Shown here in pieces: positions 34,029 through 42,075 of a stretch of 64,000 bases of DNA. The DNA lies in contig CAKOOJ010000002.1 in the NCBI GenBank assembly GCA_934098385.1, forward strand, positions 124,001-188,000. Direction: 5' to 3'. The position numbers and the translations under genes were made by a program. The notes below the pieces were generated by a model. It was given only the letters and a program-made list of their open reading frames with translations, did no database searches and was not told the origin of the DNA. The DNA is from an uncultured Bacilli bacterium (GTDB taxonomy: Bacteria > Bacillota_I > Bacilli_A > RF39 > UBA660). Each line of letters starts with the position of its first letter. Position 1 is the stretch's first letter.

Positions 34029-35501
34029 GTGCTAAATCTTAGAGAAATTGATATAAAAAATACGTATAATCCTAATTTAGATGATAAAAGAGAATCCTAT
34101 AAACGAACTTATGGAGAGGCTAATGAATTTTATGATGAGATAGTTCTCTATTTAAATAATTTAAGTACTAAAATAAATATTCTTTCTCCTAAACAAATAT
34201 ATGATTCTTGCAGTGCAGTTGCTTCTGATTTGGCTAAGTGTTGTGAAATGTATTTAAAAGCTTTGTATATATATGAGAATAAATTAAACTATAATAGTGT
34301 AAAAGATATTTGGAATGTTTTAAAAAACTCTTCTTTTAAAGTAGATAAAAATGGTAATCCTATTTATTTTTTAGAAGAAGATGGAACTAAAAAATACACT
34401 TATATAAAAGTTGATAATAATGGTAATAAAGAAACTGATTTAAGTGGTAATAATATATATGTTGATGATAATGGAAATATTTACAAAGAAGGTAAACAAG
34501 GTAGAAAAATAAAAATGAATGGTCATCAATTAGATAGATTGATAGATATATTGTCTAATGATACTAAAATGTTATTAGAGGTGAGAATGTGTACGATACC
34601 CATGGAAAATACAGAGTTTTATAATCAAGTATCATTATTTGATGTCTTAAAGATATGTAATATTATTTTTCCTAGAAGAAAAATGTATCAAACTGAGTAT
34701 TTAGATTGGGTTGATAAACATAAAAAAACTTTTGAAGATGCTAGATATTCTGGTCAAAATGTATCTAATGTTAATTTAGAATTCTTATTTCATTTAGCTA
34801 CTCAAATAAAGAGTGTTTCTCAGTTTAAAATAAATCCAACAAATACACAAGATTTTAATATTGTTGTTGATGGAGATTTATTAATTAAACAAGGAGAATT
34901 TGATATTGGAAAAATATTAGTAAAATTACAACAAGATGTTACTAATTCTTTAAAATATGACAAGGTTAGAGAAGTAACTTATAATACTTTAAGCGAAGAT
35001 GAATTTAAATCAATGCCAAATGAATTACAGAAATTTTTCTCTTTTGATTTAAGATTACTTTCAGATGAATTGATAGAATTGGTTAAAAATGATAAAGAGG
35101 TTGAAGATAAAATATCTTTTATAAATATGCATAATTGTAAAAGTATTTTAAGAGAAGTTAGTAATAGTACGTTTTATAATCTAGTAAAATGTTGTGATAT
35201 AAAAGAAATTGATTACATTTTAAAATTATGCTATGACGTAAATAGAATATATTATCCTAGTAAAATTGATGATAATGTTGGGAATGATGAATATATTAAA
35301 AATATTGTAAGTTTTTTTAGAATATTTACTTTTAGTATAGATGATATTATTAATTATTCTATTTCTATAAAAAATAAATATAATTTTGAAATTAGTAGTG
35401 ATATGTATATGGTTTTTGCTGATTTTATGGATGCTATTAAATATTATTATGCTGAAATTGATAAAAAATTAGTAGAAGAAAGTGATATGATAGTGTTATA
35501 A
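34029..35501 (+). CDS. Large protein with HEPN-like region
   Basis: A 490-residue cytoplasmic protein of unknown function. The region SDLAKCCEMYLKALYIYEN (about 65-85) followed by GHQLDRLIDIL (about 162-172) resembles the two-helix core of HEPN domains, which occur in RNases and antiphage or toxin proteins. Between them is an insertion with repeats of the type VDxNGNxIY (about 100-155). No RxxxxH ribonuclease motif was identified, so catalysis is uncertain. GGTGAT sits four bases before the GTG at 34029. It follows tmRNA with its own promoter region and stands alone. Confidence 0.55.
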   Translation: MLNLREIDIKNTYNPNLDDKRESYKRTYGEANEFYDEIVLYLNNLSTKINILSPKQIYDSCSAVASDLAKCCEMYLKALYIYENKLNYNSVKDIWNVLKNSSFKVDKNGNPIYFLEEDGTKKYTYIKVDNNGNKETDLSGNNIYVDDNGNIYKEGKQGRKIKMNGHQLDRLIDILSNDTKMLLEVRMCTIPMENTEFYNQVSLFDVLKICNIIFPRRKMYQTEYLDWVDKHKKTFEDARYSGQNVSNVNLEFLFHLATQIKSVSQFKINPTNTQDFNIVVDGDLLIKQGEFDIGKILVKLQQDVTNSLKYDKVREVTYNTLSEDEFKSMPNELQKFFSFDLRLLSDELIELVKNDKEVEDKISFINMHNCKSILREVSNSTFYNLVKCCDIKEIDYILKLCYDVNRIYYPSKIDDNVGNDEYIKNIVSFFRIFTFSIDDIINYSISIKNKYNFEISSDMYMVFADFMDAIKYYYAEIDKKLVEESDMIVL

Positions 35502-35583
35502 TTTAAAAAAATAATGCTTTTTTTCTTACAATAATTTACATTATTTTTAATTAATGGTACAATTTATTTAGGAGGTTATTGAG

Positions 35584-36396
35584 ATGGAAGAAAAGAAAAA
35601 AGTTAATTATGGTTTAATTATATTTATAGCAATAGTTGTTGTGTTATTTATACCTATCATTGTAGATTATGTTGGTAAACAAAATATAAGTGTTTTATCA
35701 AGCAAAGATATTACTGAAAAAATGAATGCTAAAGAATCATTTATAGTTTATATAGGTGATGCTGATAAATCAACAAAGAGTGGTTTAAGAAGTGTTAGAG
35801 ATTTAGCTAAGACAGATTATGCAATAGATTATAGTGTTTATACTGTTAAATCTAGTGATGATGTTAAAAAAACTTTAGGGGATAAAGTGGAAGTTGCTGT
35901 GATTGTTGAAGGTGATATTCAAAAAACTTATGCTAAATATGATGAAAAAAATATTACTAATGATGCAAATATTTATTATTTAGGAAATATTACTGATAAA
36001 AATAGAACTTATAAGGTTGCTGAAAATTTTAAAGCTTATAAAAAATTAGTAAAAAGTGACAAAACTACTATGGCTGTATTTGGTAGAGATAATTGTTTCT
36101 ATTGTAATAAATTTAAGCCAGTATATAATGCTGTTAGTGAAAAATATAATGTAGATATTTATTTCTTTGATTCATTAAGTTATGATGAAACTGAATATGA
36201 AAAAATAACTAATATGGACTTAACTGTTCCTGCTAAATGCAGTAGTGAAGGTAAAGAATATAAATTATCTGATGGATTTGGTACTCCATTAACGTTATTT
36301 ACTAAAAAAGGTAAAGTTGTTGATTGTATAAGTGGATATGTTAATAGAAGTTCATTAATAGATAAATTAAAAACAAATAATATGATAAGCGAGTGA
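35584..36396 (+). CDS. Membrane-anchored thioredoxin-fold protein
   Basis: A 270-residue protein with one N-terminal membrane span (about 11-28) and an exported part. The C-terminal thioredoxin-like domain has a CxxC at NCFYCNKF (about 170-177) and a cis-Pro GFGTPLTLF (about 232-240). A further Cys pair (Cys215, Cys253) could be structural. The middle region may be a second, degenerate thioredoxin fold. Likely extracellular disulfide exchange or redox sensing. AGGAGG supports the start. It ends overlapping the next gene region. Confidence 0.8.
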   Translation: MEEKKKVNYGLIIFIAIVVVLFIPIIVDYVGKQNISVLSSKDITEKMNAKESFIVYIGDADKSTKSGLRSVRDLAKTDYAIDYSVYTVKSSDDVKKTLGDKVEVAVIVEGDIQKTYAKYDEKNITNDANIYYLGNITDKNRTYKVAENFKAYKKLVKSDKTTMAVFGRDNCFYCNKFKPVYNAVSEKYNVDIYFFDSLSYDETEYEKITNMDLTVPAKCSSEGKEYKLSDGFGTPLTLFTKKGKVVDCISGYVNRSSLIDKLKTNNMISE

Positions 36397-36401
36397 TGAG
36401 T

Positions 36402-36863
36402 ATGTCAAAAGATAAAACTGTATTACAATGTGTATTAGAATTTAAGAAAAGATATCCTAGTACTATAATGTGGAGAGTTAGAAAACATTGTGCTGTTATA
36501 GAAAAACATTTAAATCCTGGAGAAAGAGTTTTATATGCTTTTGCAGCACAAAAAAATGATATTGCAACTCAAATATTTGATACAGCTGTATTGTGCGTTA
36601 CAAGTGATAGATTGTTGATAGCACAAGATCAAATATTATATGGCTATACATTAAATTCAATTACTCCTGAAATGTATAATGATTTACAAATATTTTCTGG
36701 GATATTTTGGGGTAAAATATGTATTGATACAGTTAAAGAAGTGATGTATTTTTCAAACTTTTCTAAAAAAGCATTACCAGAAGTACAAAGCGTAATATCT
36801 ATGTACATGATGGAAGCTAAGAAAATGTATCCTGATAAAGATAAAATTAGTTCTAGTAAGTAG
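36402..36863 (+). CDS. PH-domain-like small protein
   Basis: A 153-residue cytoplasmic protein. The central part (LNPGERVLYAFAAQKND, LCVTSDRLLIAQDQILYGY, IFWGKICIDTVKEVMYF) follows the beta-strand pattern of bacterial pleckstrin-homology domains. The first strand pair, the TSDRLLI turn and a C-terminal helix are recognisable. The start at 36402 fits the AGTGAT-four-base spacing; 36396 is possible. It is co-transcribed with the thioredoxin-fold gene and followed by a clear terminator. Confidence 0.65.
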   Translation: MSKDKTVLQCVLEFKKRYPSTIMWRVRKHCAVIEKHLNPGERVLYAFAAQKNDIATQIFDTAVLCVTSDRLLIAQDQILYGYTLNSITPEMYNDLQIFSGIFWGKICIDTVKEVMYFSNFSKKALPEVQSVISMYMMEAKKMYPDKDKISSSK

Positions 36864-36873
36864 AACTTTTTTT
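36849..36873 (+). terminator. Terminator after PH-domain gene
   Basis: AGTTCTA (36849-36855) pairs with TAGAACT (36861-36867) and is followed by a run of T. Confidence 0.85.
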
Positions 36874-36908
36874 ATGTTTTGTAATATATTATTATAGGTG
36901 AATAAATT

Positions 36909-37211
36909 ATGAATAATGAATTATATGATACTTATATTATAAAAAAAGGAGACACATTATATGGTATTGGTAAAAAATATAATATAAATCCAGAATTATT
37001 GAGTTTAGTAAATGGGTTAAAGATGGAAGATTATATATATGAAAATCAAGAAATAATGATACCTAAATCAGGATATAGTTATTATTTAACTAAAAGTGGA
37101 GATAATTTAAATGATATATTAGATTTATTTAATGTTGATTATAGAGAATTTAATAAAGTTAATAATAGAATATTATTAGAAGAAGGACAATTATTTGCAT
37201 ATAAAAGATAG
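36909..37211 (+). CDS. Small two-LysM protein
   Basis: A 100-residue protein with no signal peptide that consists almost wholly of two LysM-type repeats. The first is YIIKKGDTLYGIGKKYNINPELLSLVNGL...NQEIMIP. The second, weaker repeat is YYLTKSGDNLNDILDLFNVDYREFNKVNN. Cytosolic LysM proteins of this size in spore formers are often coat-associated (SafA-like), but nothing here proves that. It has its own AGGTGA ribosome-binding site. Confidence 0.85.
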   Translation: MNNELYDTYIIKKGDTLYGIGKKYNINPELLSLVNGLKMEDYIYENQEIMIPKSGYSYYLTKSGDNLNDILDLFNVDYREFNKVNNRILLEEGQLFAYKR

Positions 37212-37229
37212 AATTATATCTTTTTTTTT
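37203..37229 (+). terminator. Terminator after LysM gene
   Basis: AAAAGATA (37203-37210) pairs with TATCTTTT (37217-37224) and extends into a long T-tract; it overlaps the stop codon. Confidence 0.75.
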
Positions 37230-37263
37230 GTTATACTTTATTTAGTATAGGATAGGTGATTAT

Positions 37264-38826
37264 ATGGTATTTAAGAAACCTTATGCATTTTTTATTAAAT
37301 ATTTTAGATTAATTAATTTAATATTAAGTTTATTGCTTATTTTTATAACTTATAAATTAAATTTATTAAGACAAGTAGTTAATAATATATATTTAGGTAA
37401 AGTAGTTAATTATAGTACATTAAAGAGTGATTATATTGGTTTTAGAATGTATTTATTATTATTTATAGTAATAGCTATATTAGTAAGTATAATATTATTA
37501 TTTATAAAAAAGAAGAAACCATTATATGATTATTTATATTGTGTTATATATTTAGTGTTTGTTTTTATATATTTAATAAGTGTTAGTAATTTATTTTTAA
37601 CTTTAGATGAAAGTATAGTAGAGATAACTACTTTGAAACTTTATACTGATATATCTTTTCTTATAATGATTCCAATGATATATTTTTTAATTAAATATAT
37701 TATGATAGTTATTGGTTTTAATTTAAAAAAATTTAATTTTAGTAAAGATATTATTGAACTTAAACAAGATGAAAAGGATAATGAAGAGGTAGAAGTAATA
37801 TTTGATAAGAATACTTATAAATATAAAAGAGGTATAAGAAGATGGTTTAGAGAGTTTAGATATTATTATTTAGAAAATAAATTTTTGATAAATATAATAT
37901 TATGTGTAGTAGTTGGTATTGCTTTTATAAGTATATTTAGTGTTAATATGTTTAACTCTAATAGAGTTAGTGTTGGTAGAAGTTTTAATGCTGGTACATT
38001 TAATTATAAAGTTGGTAATGTTTATGAAACAGAATATGATTTAAATTATAATATTATTAAAAAAGATAAAAAATATGTAGTAGCTAATGTTAGTGTTAAA
38101 AATAATATTCAAGAATCTAGTAGTATTGATTTTAAAAGAATAAGATTGATGTATGGTAAGGAATATGTTTACGCTACTAATTATTTTAATAAATATTTTT
38201 ATGATTTAGGTACTCCATATAATAATGATGTTATAAAATATGGTAATGTATATAAATATATTTTAATTTTTGAGGTACCTAATACTTACAAATCAAATAA
38301 ATATACTATAAAATTTTATGATAAGATTGAATATAGTAAAGAAGGAAGTAAAGGTTCTTATAAAGAAGTTAAAGTTAGTGCTAAAAGAATAAATGAAGAA
38401 AGAAATGAGTTGTTTTTAAAATTAAATGAGAATTCTATGTTTGATAAAAGAAGTTATGGCAGTAGTAATATTACTATAAGTGGTTTTGATATTAAATCTA
38501 CTTATGTTTATAAAGATAATGACAAGAGTGTTGTTATAAGAGATAAAAATATTAATAATGTTTTACTTATTTTAGATTATAAATTGGAACTAGATAGTAA
38601 AAAAGATATTAGTAAATATTTTAAAGATGATAAAGAATTTTTTGATAAGTTTATAACTGTTAGCTACAAATATAATGATAAAAATAAAAATTATAAAGAT
38701 GTTAAAGCTGTTGGAAATGTCAATGGTAAAATAATGTTATCTGTTCCATATGAAGTTATGAATGCAAGTAATATAAGAGTAAATATTGAATTTAGAGATG
38801 TTAAACTCGTTTATGAATTAAAATAA
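37264..38826 (+). CDS. Polytopic membrane protein with extracellular C-terminal domain
   Basis: A 520-residue protein I do not recognise. The first half has about five membrane segments (near 15-32, 61-80, 86-105, 123-142 and 210-230). The second half (about 240-520) is beta-rich and exported, with a start like DUF4352-type domains (FNYKVGNVYETEYDLNYNIIKKDKKYVVANVSVKNN). Its shape suggests a surface-stress or substrate-binding membrane protein. It has its own promoter region and terminator. Confidence 0.6.
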   Translation: MVFKKPYAFFIKYFRLINLILSLLLIFITYKLNLLRQVVNNIYLGKVVNYSTLKSDYIGFRMYLLLFIVIAILVSIILLFIKKKKPLYDYLYCVIYLVFVFIYLISVSNLFLTLDESIVEITTLKLYTDISFLIMIPMIYFLIKYIMIVIGFNLKKFNFSKDIIELKQDEKDNEEVEVIFDKNTYKYKRGIRRWFREFRYYYLENKFLINIILCVVVGIAFISIFSVNMFNSNRVSVGRSFNAGTFNYKVGNVYETEYDLNYNIIKKDKKYVVANVSVKNNIQESSSIDFKRIRLMYGKEYVYATNYFNKYFYDLGTPYNNDVIKYGNVYKYILIFEVPNTYKSNKYTIKFYDKIEYSKEGSKGSYKEVKVSAKRINEERNELFLKLNENSMFDKRSYGSSNITISGFDIKSTYVYKDNDKSVVIRDKNINNVLLILDYKLELDSKKDISKYFKDDKEFFDKFITVSYKYNDKNKNYKDVKAVGNVNGKIMLSVPYEVMNASNIRVNIEFRDVKLVYELK

Positions 38827-38860
38827 AAAGTTCAAATTGTGTATTTTGAACTTTTTTTTT
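38825..38860 (+). terminator. Terminator after membrane protein gene
   Basis: A 12-bp stem AAAAAGTTCAAA (38825-38836) with TTTGAACTTTTT (38845-38856), followed by more T. It overlaps the stop codon. Confidence 0.92.
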
Positions 38861-38892
38861 GCATAATAAATTTAAAAATACATTTATTAAAT

Positions 38893-38910
38893 AAAAACCC
38901 CTTAATGGGG
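38893..38910 (-). terminator. Terminator of tRNA-Cys
   Basis: On the minus strand CCCC-ATTAA-GGGG (plus positions 38898-38910) is followed by TTTTTATTT. It is directly downstream of the tRNA in its direction of transcription. Confidence 0.85.
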
Positions 38911-38921
38911 AATAATTCAAT

Positions 38922-38995
38922 TGGAGGACCCAGTCGGATTTGAACCAACGATCAGGGAGTTGCAGTCCCATGCCTTACCACTTGGCTATGGATCC
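38922..38995 (-). tRNA. tRNA-Cys (anticodon GCA)
   Basis: The minus strand gives acceptor GGATCCA/TGGGTCC, discriminator T and an encoded CCA. The D arm contains AGCCAAGTGGTAAGGC, the anticodon loop reads ACTGCAACT with GCA at the anticodon, and the T arm is GTTGG-TTCAAAT-CCGAC. All stems close. It stands alone. Confidence 0.96.
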
Positions 38996-39190
38996 ATTAG
39001 AAATAAAAATTCATTTCATGTATTAAATTTTACAATATAATTGTCTTAAAGTCAATTAAATATAATGTATTTCAATAATATTCTATTATATTAAAACACT
39101 TTTATTCAAAATTATTGATTTTAGCTACTAATTTTTTTGCTTTTTTGTTTTGTACATACCTCCCGTCACGAAAATAAATAATTATTTTTA

Positions 39191-39622
39191 TTATTTTCTA
39201 CCGCATAACCAATCTAGTGATATTTTATATGATTTACATATTTGATATGCAAATGCGGTTAATATTAATGTTTTACCACTCTCATAAGCACTTAGTGTAG
39301 AATGTGTTGTATTTAATATTTTTGCTAATTCAACTTGTGTGATATTATTGTTGTGTCTAAATTTTTTTAGATTATTTCCTATTAATTTTTTATCAAGATT
39401 TTTAATTTTATTTGTTTTTTCATTTTGCACAGAAAGATTAGTAAGATAATCTAAACTAACGTTGTAATAGTTTGCGATGGCGTTTAAGTGTTTTAATGGT
39501 ATTATTTTAGTTCCATTTTCCCAAGCGCTATATGTTGGTTGTTTAACATTAATTAATTCTGCTATTTCTAGTTGATTTAAATTTTTATCTTTTCTAATAT
39601 CTTCTAGCAATTCAAATTTCAT
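39191..39622 (-). CDS. Tandem two-domain XRE regulator
   Basis: A 143-residue protein with two consecutive XRE helix-turn-helix domains: RKDKNLNQLEIAELINVKQPTYSAWENG (about 8-36) and RHNNNITQVELAKILNTTHSTLSAYESG (about 90-118). Two HTH domains in one chain suggest binding to adjacent half-sites or two operators. The start at 39622 follows GGTGAAAAAA. It is divergent from the small pilin-like gene. The intervening region holds the palindrome at 39677, which recurs upstream of the next transcription unit, so this protein is the likely repressor of both. Confidence 0.88.
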   Translation of the reverse strand: MKFELLEDIRKDKNLNQLEIAELINVKQPTYSAWENGTKIIPLKHLNAIANYYNVSLDYLTNLSVQNEKTNKIKNLDKKLIGNNLKKFRHNNNITQVELAKILNTTHSTLSAYESGKTLILTAFAYQICKSYKISLDWLCGRK

Positions 39623-39673
39623 TTTTTTCACCAATTTTATTATTCTATAAAAAATCATTTCATTTAAAATATA

Positions 39674-39694
39674 TAGACAAATACGACAATTTGT
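39674..39694. promoter_or_regulatory. Putative operator 1 of the XRE locus
   Basis: TAGACA (39674-39679) is followed by the hyphenated palindrome ACAAAT-ACGACA-ATTTGT (39677-39694). The same TAGACAAATACGACAATTT block occurs at 40011 before the next unit. It is between the divergent regulator and pilin-like gene. Confidence 0.65.
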
Positions 39695-39720
39695 ATTATC
39701 CTATAATTGGAGGTGATATA

Positions 39721-39984
39721 GTGAAAGAAGCAAGTGGAGAATTAAGTATGACAGCAATTACTGTTGTTGCTATCGCCGCTATTGCTGGTTTGTTTTCAGT
39801 ATTTTTATTACCAGGATTGAAAGGTACTATTACAAAAAAAACTCATTGTTCTCAAGCTTTTGATTGTGATAGTTCTGGTAATAATTGTACTTATTGTAAA
39901 AATGATGATTGTACTGAAACCGGTACTGTAGATTGTGGTACAAGTAATACTAAAACAAATAATAGTGGAACAACATCAGGTTAA
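39721..39984 (+). CDS. Small pilin-like membrane peptide with Cys-rich tail
   Basis: An 87-residue protein starting with GTG, preceded by an exact GGAGGTGAT. Residues 3-30 read EASGELSMTAITVVAIAAIAGLFSVFLLP, a glutamate before a hydrophobic helix, similar to pilin or pseudopilin N-termini. The exported tail has six Cys and many Thr, Ser and Asn (about 42-87). No prepilin peptidase or assembly ATPase is encoded in the window, so a pilus role is not shown. It could also be a secreted signal or bacteriocin-like peptide. Confidence 0.6.
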   Translation: MKEASGELSMTAITVVAIAAIAGLFSVFLLPGLKGTITKKTHCSQAFDCDSSGNNCTYCKNDDCTETGTVDCGTSNTKTNNSGTTSG

Positions 39985-40010
39985 AATGATTATTTTTTTA
40001 AATGAAAATA

Positions 40011-40039
40011 TAGACAAATACGACAATTTATGATAATAT
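40011..40039. promoter_or_regulatory. Putative promoter and operator 2 of the XRE locus
   Basis: TAGACA (40011-40016) with TAATAT (40034-40039), 17-bp spacing, overlaps a second copy of the palindrome (ACAAAT-ACGACA-ATTTAT, one mismatch, 40014-40031). A 120-bp leader separates it from the next gene. Confidence 0.65.
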
Positions 40040-40162
40040 GATTATGATAGAAATTTTGGTATATGTATCATATTCTTTCTTATTATATCTATATATATGA
40101 TTTATATACCTTTTTCTATTAACATTAAAAAAGTATAAATAATTTTTAAAGGAAGTGATAGT

Positions 40163-40663
40163 GTGAATAACAAAAAAATTACATTACCAATACAGATAAT
40201 TATTATTAGTTTTTGTATTGGGTTAATTATTTCAGGAATTGGATTAGTAAAACAGTTTAATGCTAAAAAAGTTAATGAAGATAGAAGATTGGCTGCTCTA
40301 AAAGCGTCTGAAGAAGCAATTAATTCTGCTAATAAAAGACTTGAAGAAATAAAAAAAGAATATGATGAGTTAAAAAATCAATATAATTTGAAGTCTGAGG
40401 AATGTGATGCTATTACAATAAATGATGAGAATTGGATGTCAAAAAAAAGTAAATGTTCTAGAGAACAAACAGAACTTCAAAATAAAATTTTCAATTTAGA
40501 AACTGAAAATGCAAATATTAAAAGTAAAGATTATACAGGTTATTATCAAAAGGTAAAACCTATGAGTTATCAAATATTTTATATAATTGGTGCTTCTGTT
40601 TTTGGATTGGGATTAATCGGAGCTTTTATAATATATTTGGTTAAAGGTAAGAAAACCTATTAA
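40163..40663 (+). CDS. TM-coiled-coil-TM protein A
   Basis: A 166-residue protein that begins with a GTG after GGAAGTGAT. A membrane span (about 9-28) is followed by a predicted coiled coil (about 40-120) and a second span (about 139-160). The two Cys residues around 79 and 92 lie in the helical part. It is unlike anything I can name. It is the first gene of the second unit with the shared operator. Confidence 0.6.
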   Translation: MNNKKITLPIQIIIISFCIGLIISGIGLVKQFNAKKVNEDRRLAALKASEEAINSANKRLEEIKKEYDELKNQYNLKSEECDAITINDENWMSKKSKCSREQTELQNKIFNLETENANIKSKDYTGYYQKVKPMSYQIFYIIGASVFGLGLIGAFIIYLVKGKKTY

Positions 40664-40682
40664 GTAGAATAGAGGGAACAAT

Positions 40683-41411
40683 ATGGAATATTTAAATGAA
40701 GAAAAATATAATAAAACTCAAAAGAAGGTTAAAATTTTATCTTTGTTGATTTTGATTGTTGGTTTGGTTATTGGAATAGGTCTCATTATAACTGGAGTTG
40801 TTCTTTCAAACAAATCAAATCCAATCAAAGTTAATTTAAAAGAATCTCAAAGTACTGATTCTGTTAATTCTAGAAGTATAGAAGAAATAGAAGCTGATAT
40901 AAATTCGATTAAACCTAAAATTAATTCTATGGAAAGTGAAATAAATATTTTAAGAGCAAAATTAGCACAAATACAAATGACTGATAGTAATAGTGAAGAT
41001 TATTATTCTAAGCAAAAAGAGGTTGAAGAAAAAGAGAAAGAATTGTTAGATTTAAAATCTAAATTAAGCAAATACCAGAGTGAGTTAAAAAGCGTTAATG
41101 GTAGTGATTTTAATAATGGATTAGGTACTGTGGATGACATATTTAATACTGCTTCGTCAAGAATAACAAAAGCAAAATATTATGGATTTTATATGGTAGG
41201 AGCGTTCATTATAATAATTTCAATAATTGGTTCAGTATCTTTATATTTGTTTGCAAAACGTAGAGAGATTATTGCATTTAAAACACAACAAGTTATGCCA
41301 ATCGCTAAAGAAGGGATAGATGAAATGTCACCAACTTTTGGAAGTGCTGCAGGAGAAGTTGCAAAAGGTATTACTAAAGGAATTAAAGATGGATTAAATA
41401 ATAAAAAATAA
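40683..41411 (+). CDS. TM-coiled-coil-TM protein B
   Basis: A 242-residue protein, 20 bp after its partner and built on the same plan. A first span lies at about 17-38 and a coiled coil at about 60-130 (SIEEIEADINSIKPKINSMESEINILRAKL). A second span follows at about 165-188, then a cytosolic tail ending GEVAKGITKGIKDGL. The pair may form a hetero-oligomer across the membrane. A terminator follows. Confidence 0.6.
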   Translation: MEYLNEEKYNKTQKKVKILSLLILIVGLVIGIGLIITGVVLSNKSNPIKVNLKESQSTDSVNSRSIEEIEADINSIKPKINSMESEINILRAKLAQIQMTDSNSEDYYSKQKEVEEKEKELLDLKSKLSKYQSELKSVNGSDFNNGLGTVDDIFNTASSRITKAKYYGFYMVGAFIIIISIIGSVSLYLFAKRREIIAFKTQQVMPIAKEGIDEMSPTFGSAAGEVAKGITKGIKDGLNNKK

Positions 41412-41449
41412 TGTTGAAAACTAGATGTTTAATAACATTATTTTTTTAT
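41407..41449 (+). terminator. Terminator after protein B
   Basis: AATAATGTT (41407-41415) pairs with AACATTATT (41434-41442), followed by seven T. Confidence 0.85.
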
Positions 41450-41455
41450 TTTAAA

Positions 41456-41473
41456 AGACTACAATAATGTAGC
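41456..41473 (-). terminator. Possible terminator downstream of holin gene
   Basis: On the minus strand GGCTACA-TTAT-TGTAGTC is followed by TTTTAAAAT. It lies 80 bp downstream of the holin-like gene. Confidence 0.5.
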
Positions 41474-41553
41474 CTATAAAAGTTTGAGGAGGTTAGTGTA
41501 TTAGTTTAGGGAAAAATTATTTAAATCAAGTTATTATATATGTGTAATTAAGT

Positions 41554-41925
41554 TTATTTATTTTTATCATCAATATCTTTATTGATGTCATTAAATTTAT
41601 CTTTTAAAATTTTAGGTATTTTTATACCCATACTAGTCCAATTTTCTAATATAGATATACCTTCGTTTGCGATAAACATATATATTACAATATTTCTAAT
41701 ATTACCAGTACTATTTAATAATTTATCTAATAATGCTGCAAGTATTACTATAAATATATATCCTACTTTTTTTATAATACCTTTTGCTCCAATTTTACTA
41801 CTTAATTTTTTTGTGTATATGGCCCTTAAAATGCCTGTAATATAATCTATAATAATAAATACTAATAATGTTTTAAATAGTATATCGCATCCGCCAATTA
41901 TAAAATCTATAGAAAAGTTATTCAT
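41554..41925 (-). CDS. Phage-holin/TcdE-family membrane protein
   Basis: A 123-residue protein with four hydrophobic segments. The pattern LLVFIIIDYITGILRAIYTKKLSSKIGAKGIIKKVGYIFIVILAALLDKLL and IANEGISILENWTSMGIKIPK is typical of the holin_4 (TcdE/BhlA-like) family used by phages and toxin loci for export or lysis. No endolysin is next to it, so it may be a stray phage gene or a protein-release holin. The Met at 41925 is favoured by AAGGA upstream; 41934 is possible. Confidence 0.82.
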   Translation of the reverse strand: MNNFSIDFIIGGCDILFKTLLVFIIIDYITGILRAIYTKKLSSKIGAKGIIKKVGYIFIVILAALLDKLLNSTGNIRNIVIYMFIANEGISILENWTSMGIKIPKILKDKFNDINKDIDDKNK

Positions 41926-42075
41926 AAAAATCATTCCTTTTCTAATATATAATATGTATAATATAAAATTGATTATATGCTTTTGACTTGATTAAAATAA
42001 CATATGTTATTTATCTTATATAGTTGAATATATTAAAAAAATATAATATATTATTGTTATATAAAAGAGGTTGTT

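Noticed and set aside
39120..39175. Minus-strand 17-codon frame (MYKTKKQKK...) with GGGAGG just upstream
   Set aside because: The ribosome-binding site is only one base from the ATG and there is no promoter or conservation evidence.
41486..41505. GAGGAGG followed by GTG TAT TAG, a two-codon frame near 41490
   Set aside because: A strong ribosome-binding site without a usable coding region; most likely a decayed gene start or chance. No other signal supports a leader peptide.
41554..41925. A prophage around the holin-like gene
   Set aside because: No integrase, terminase, capsid or endolysin genes are present nearby; a single holin-like gene is insufficient.
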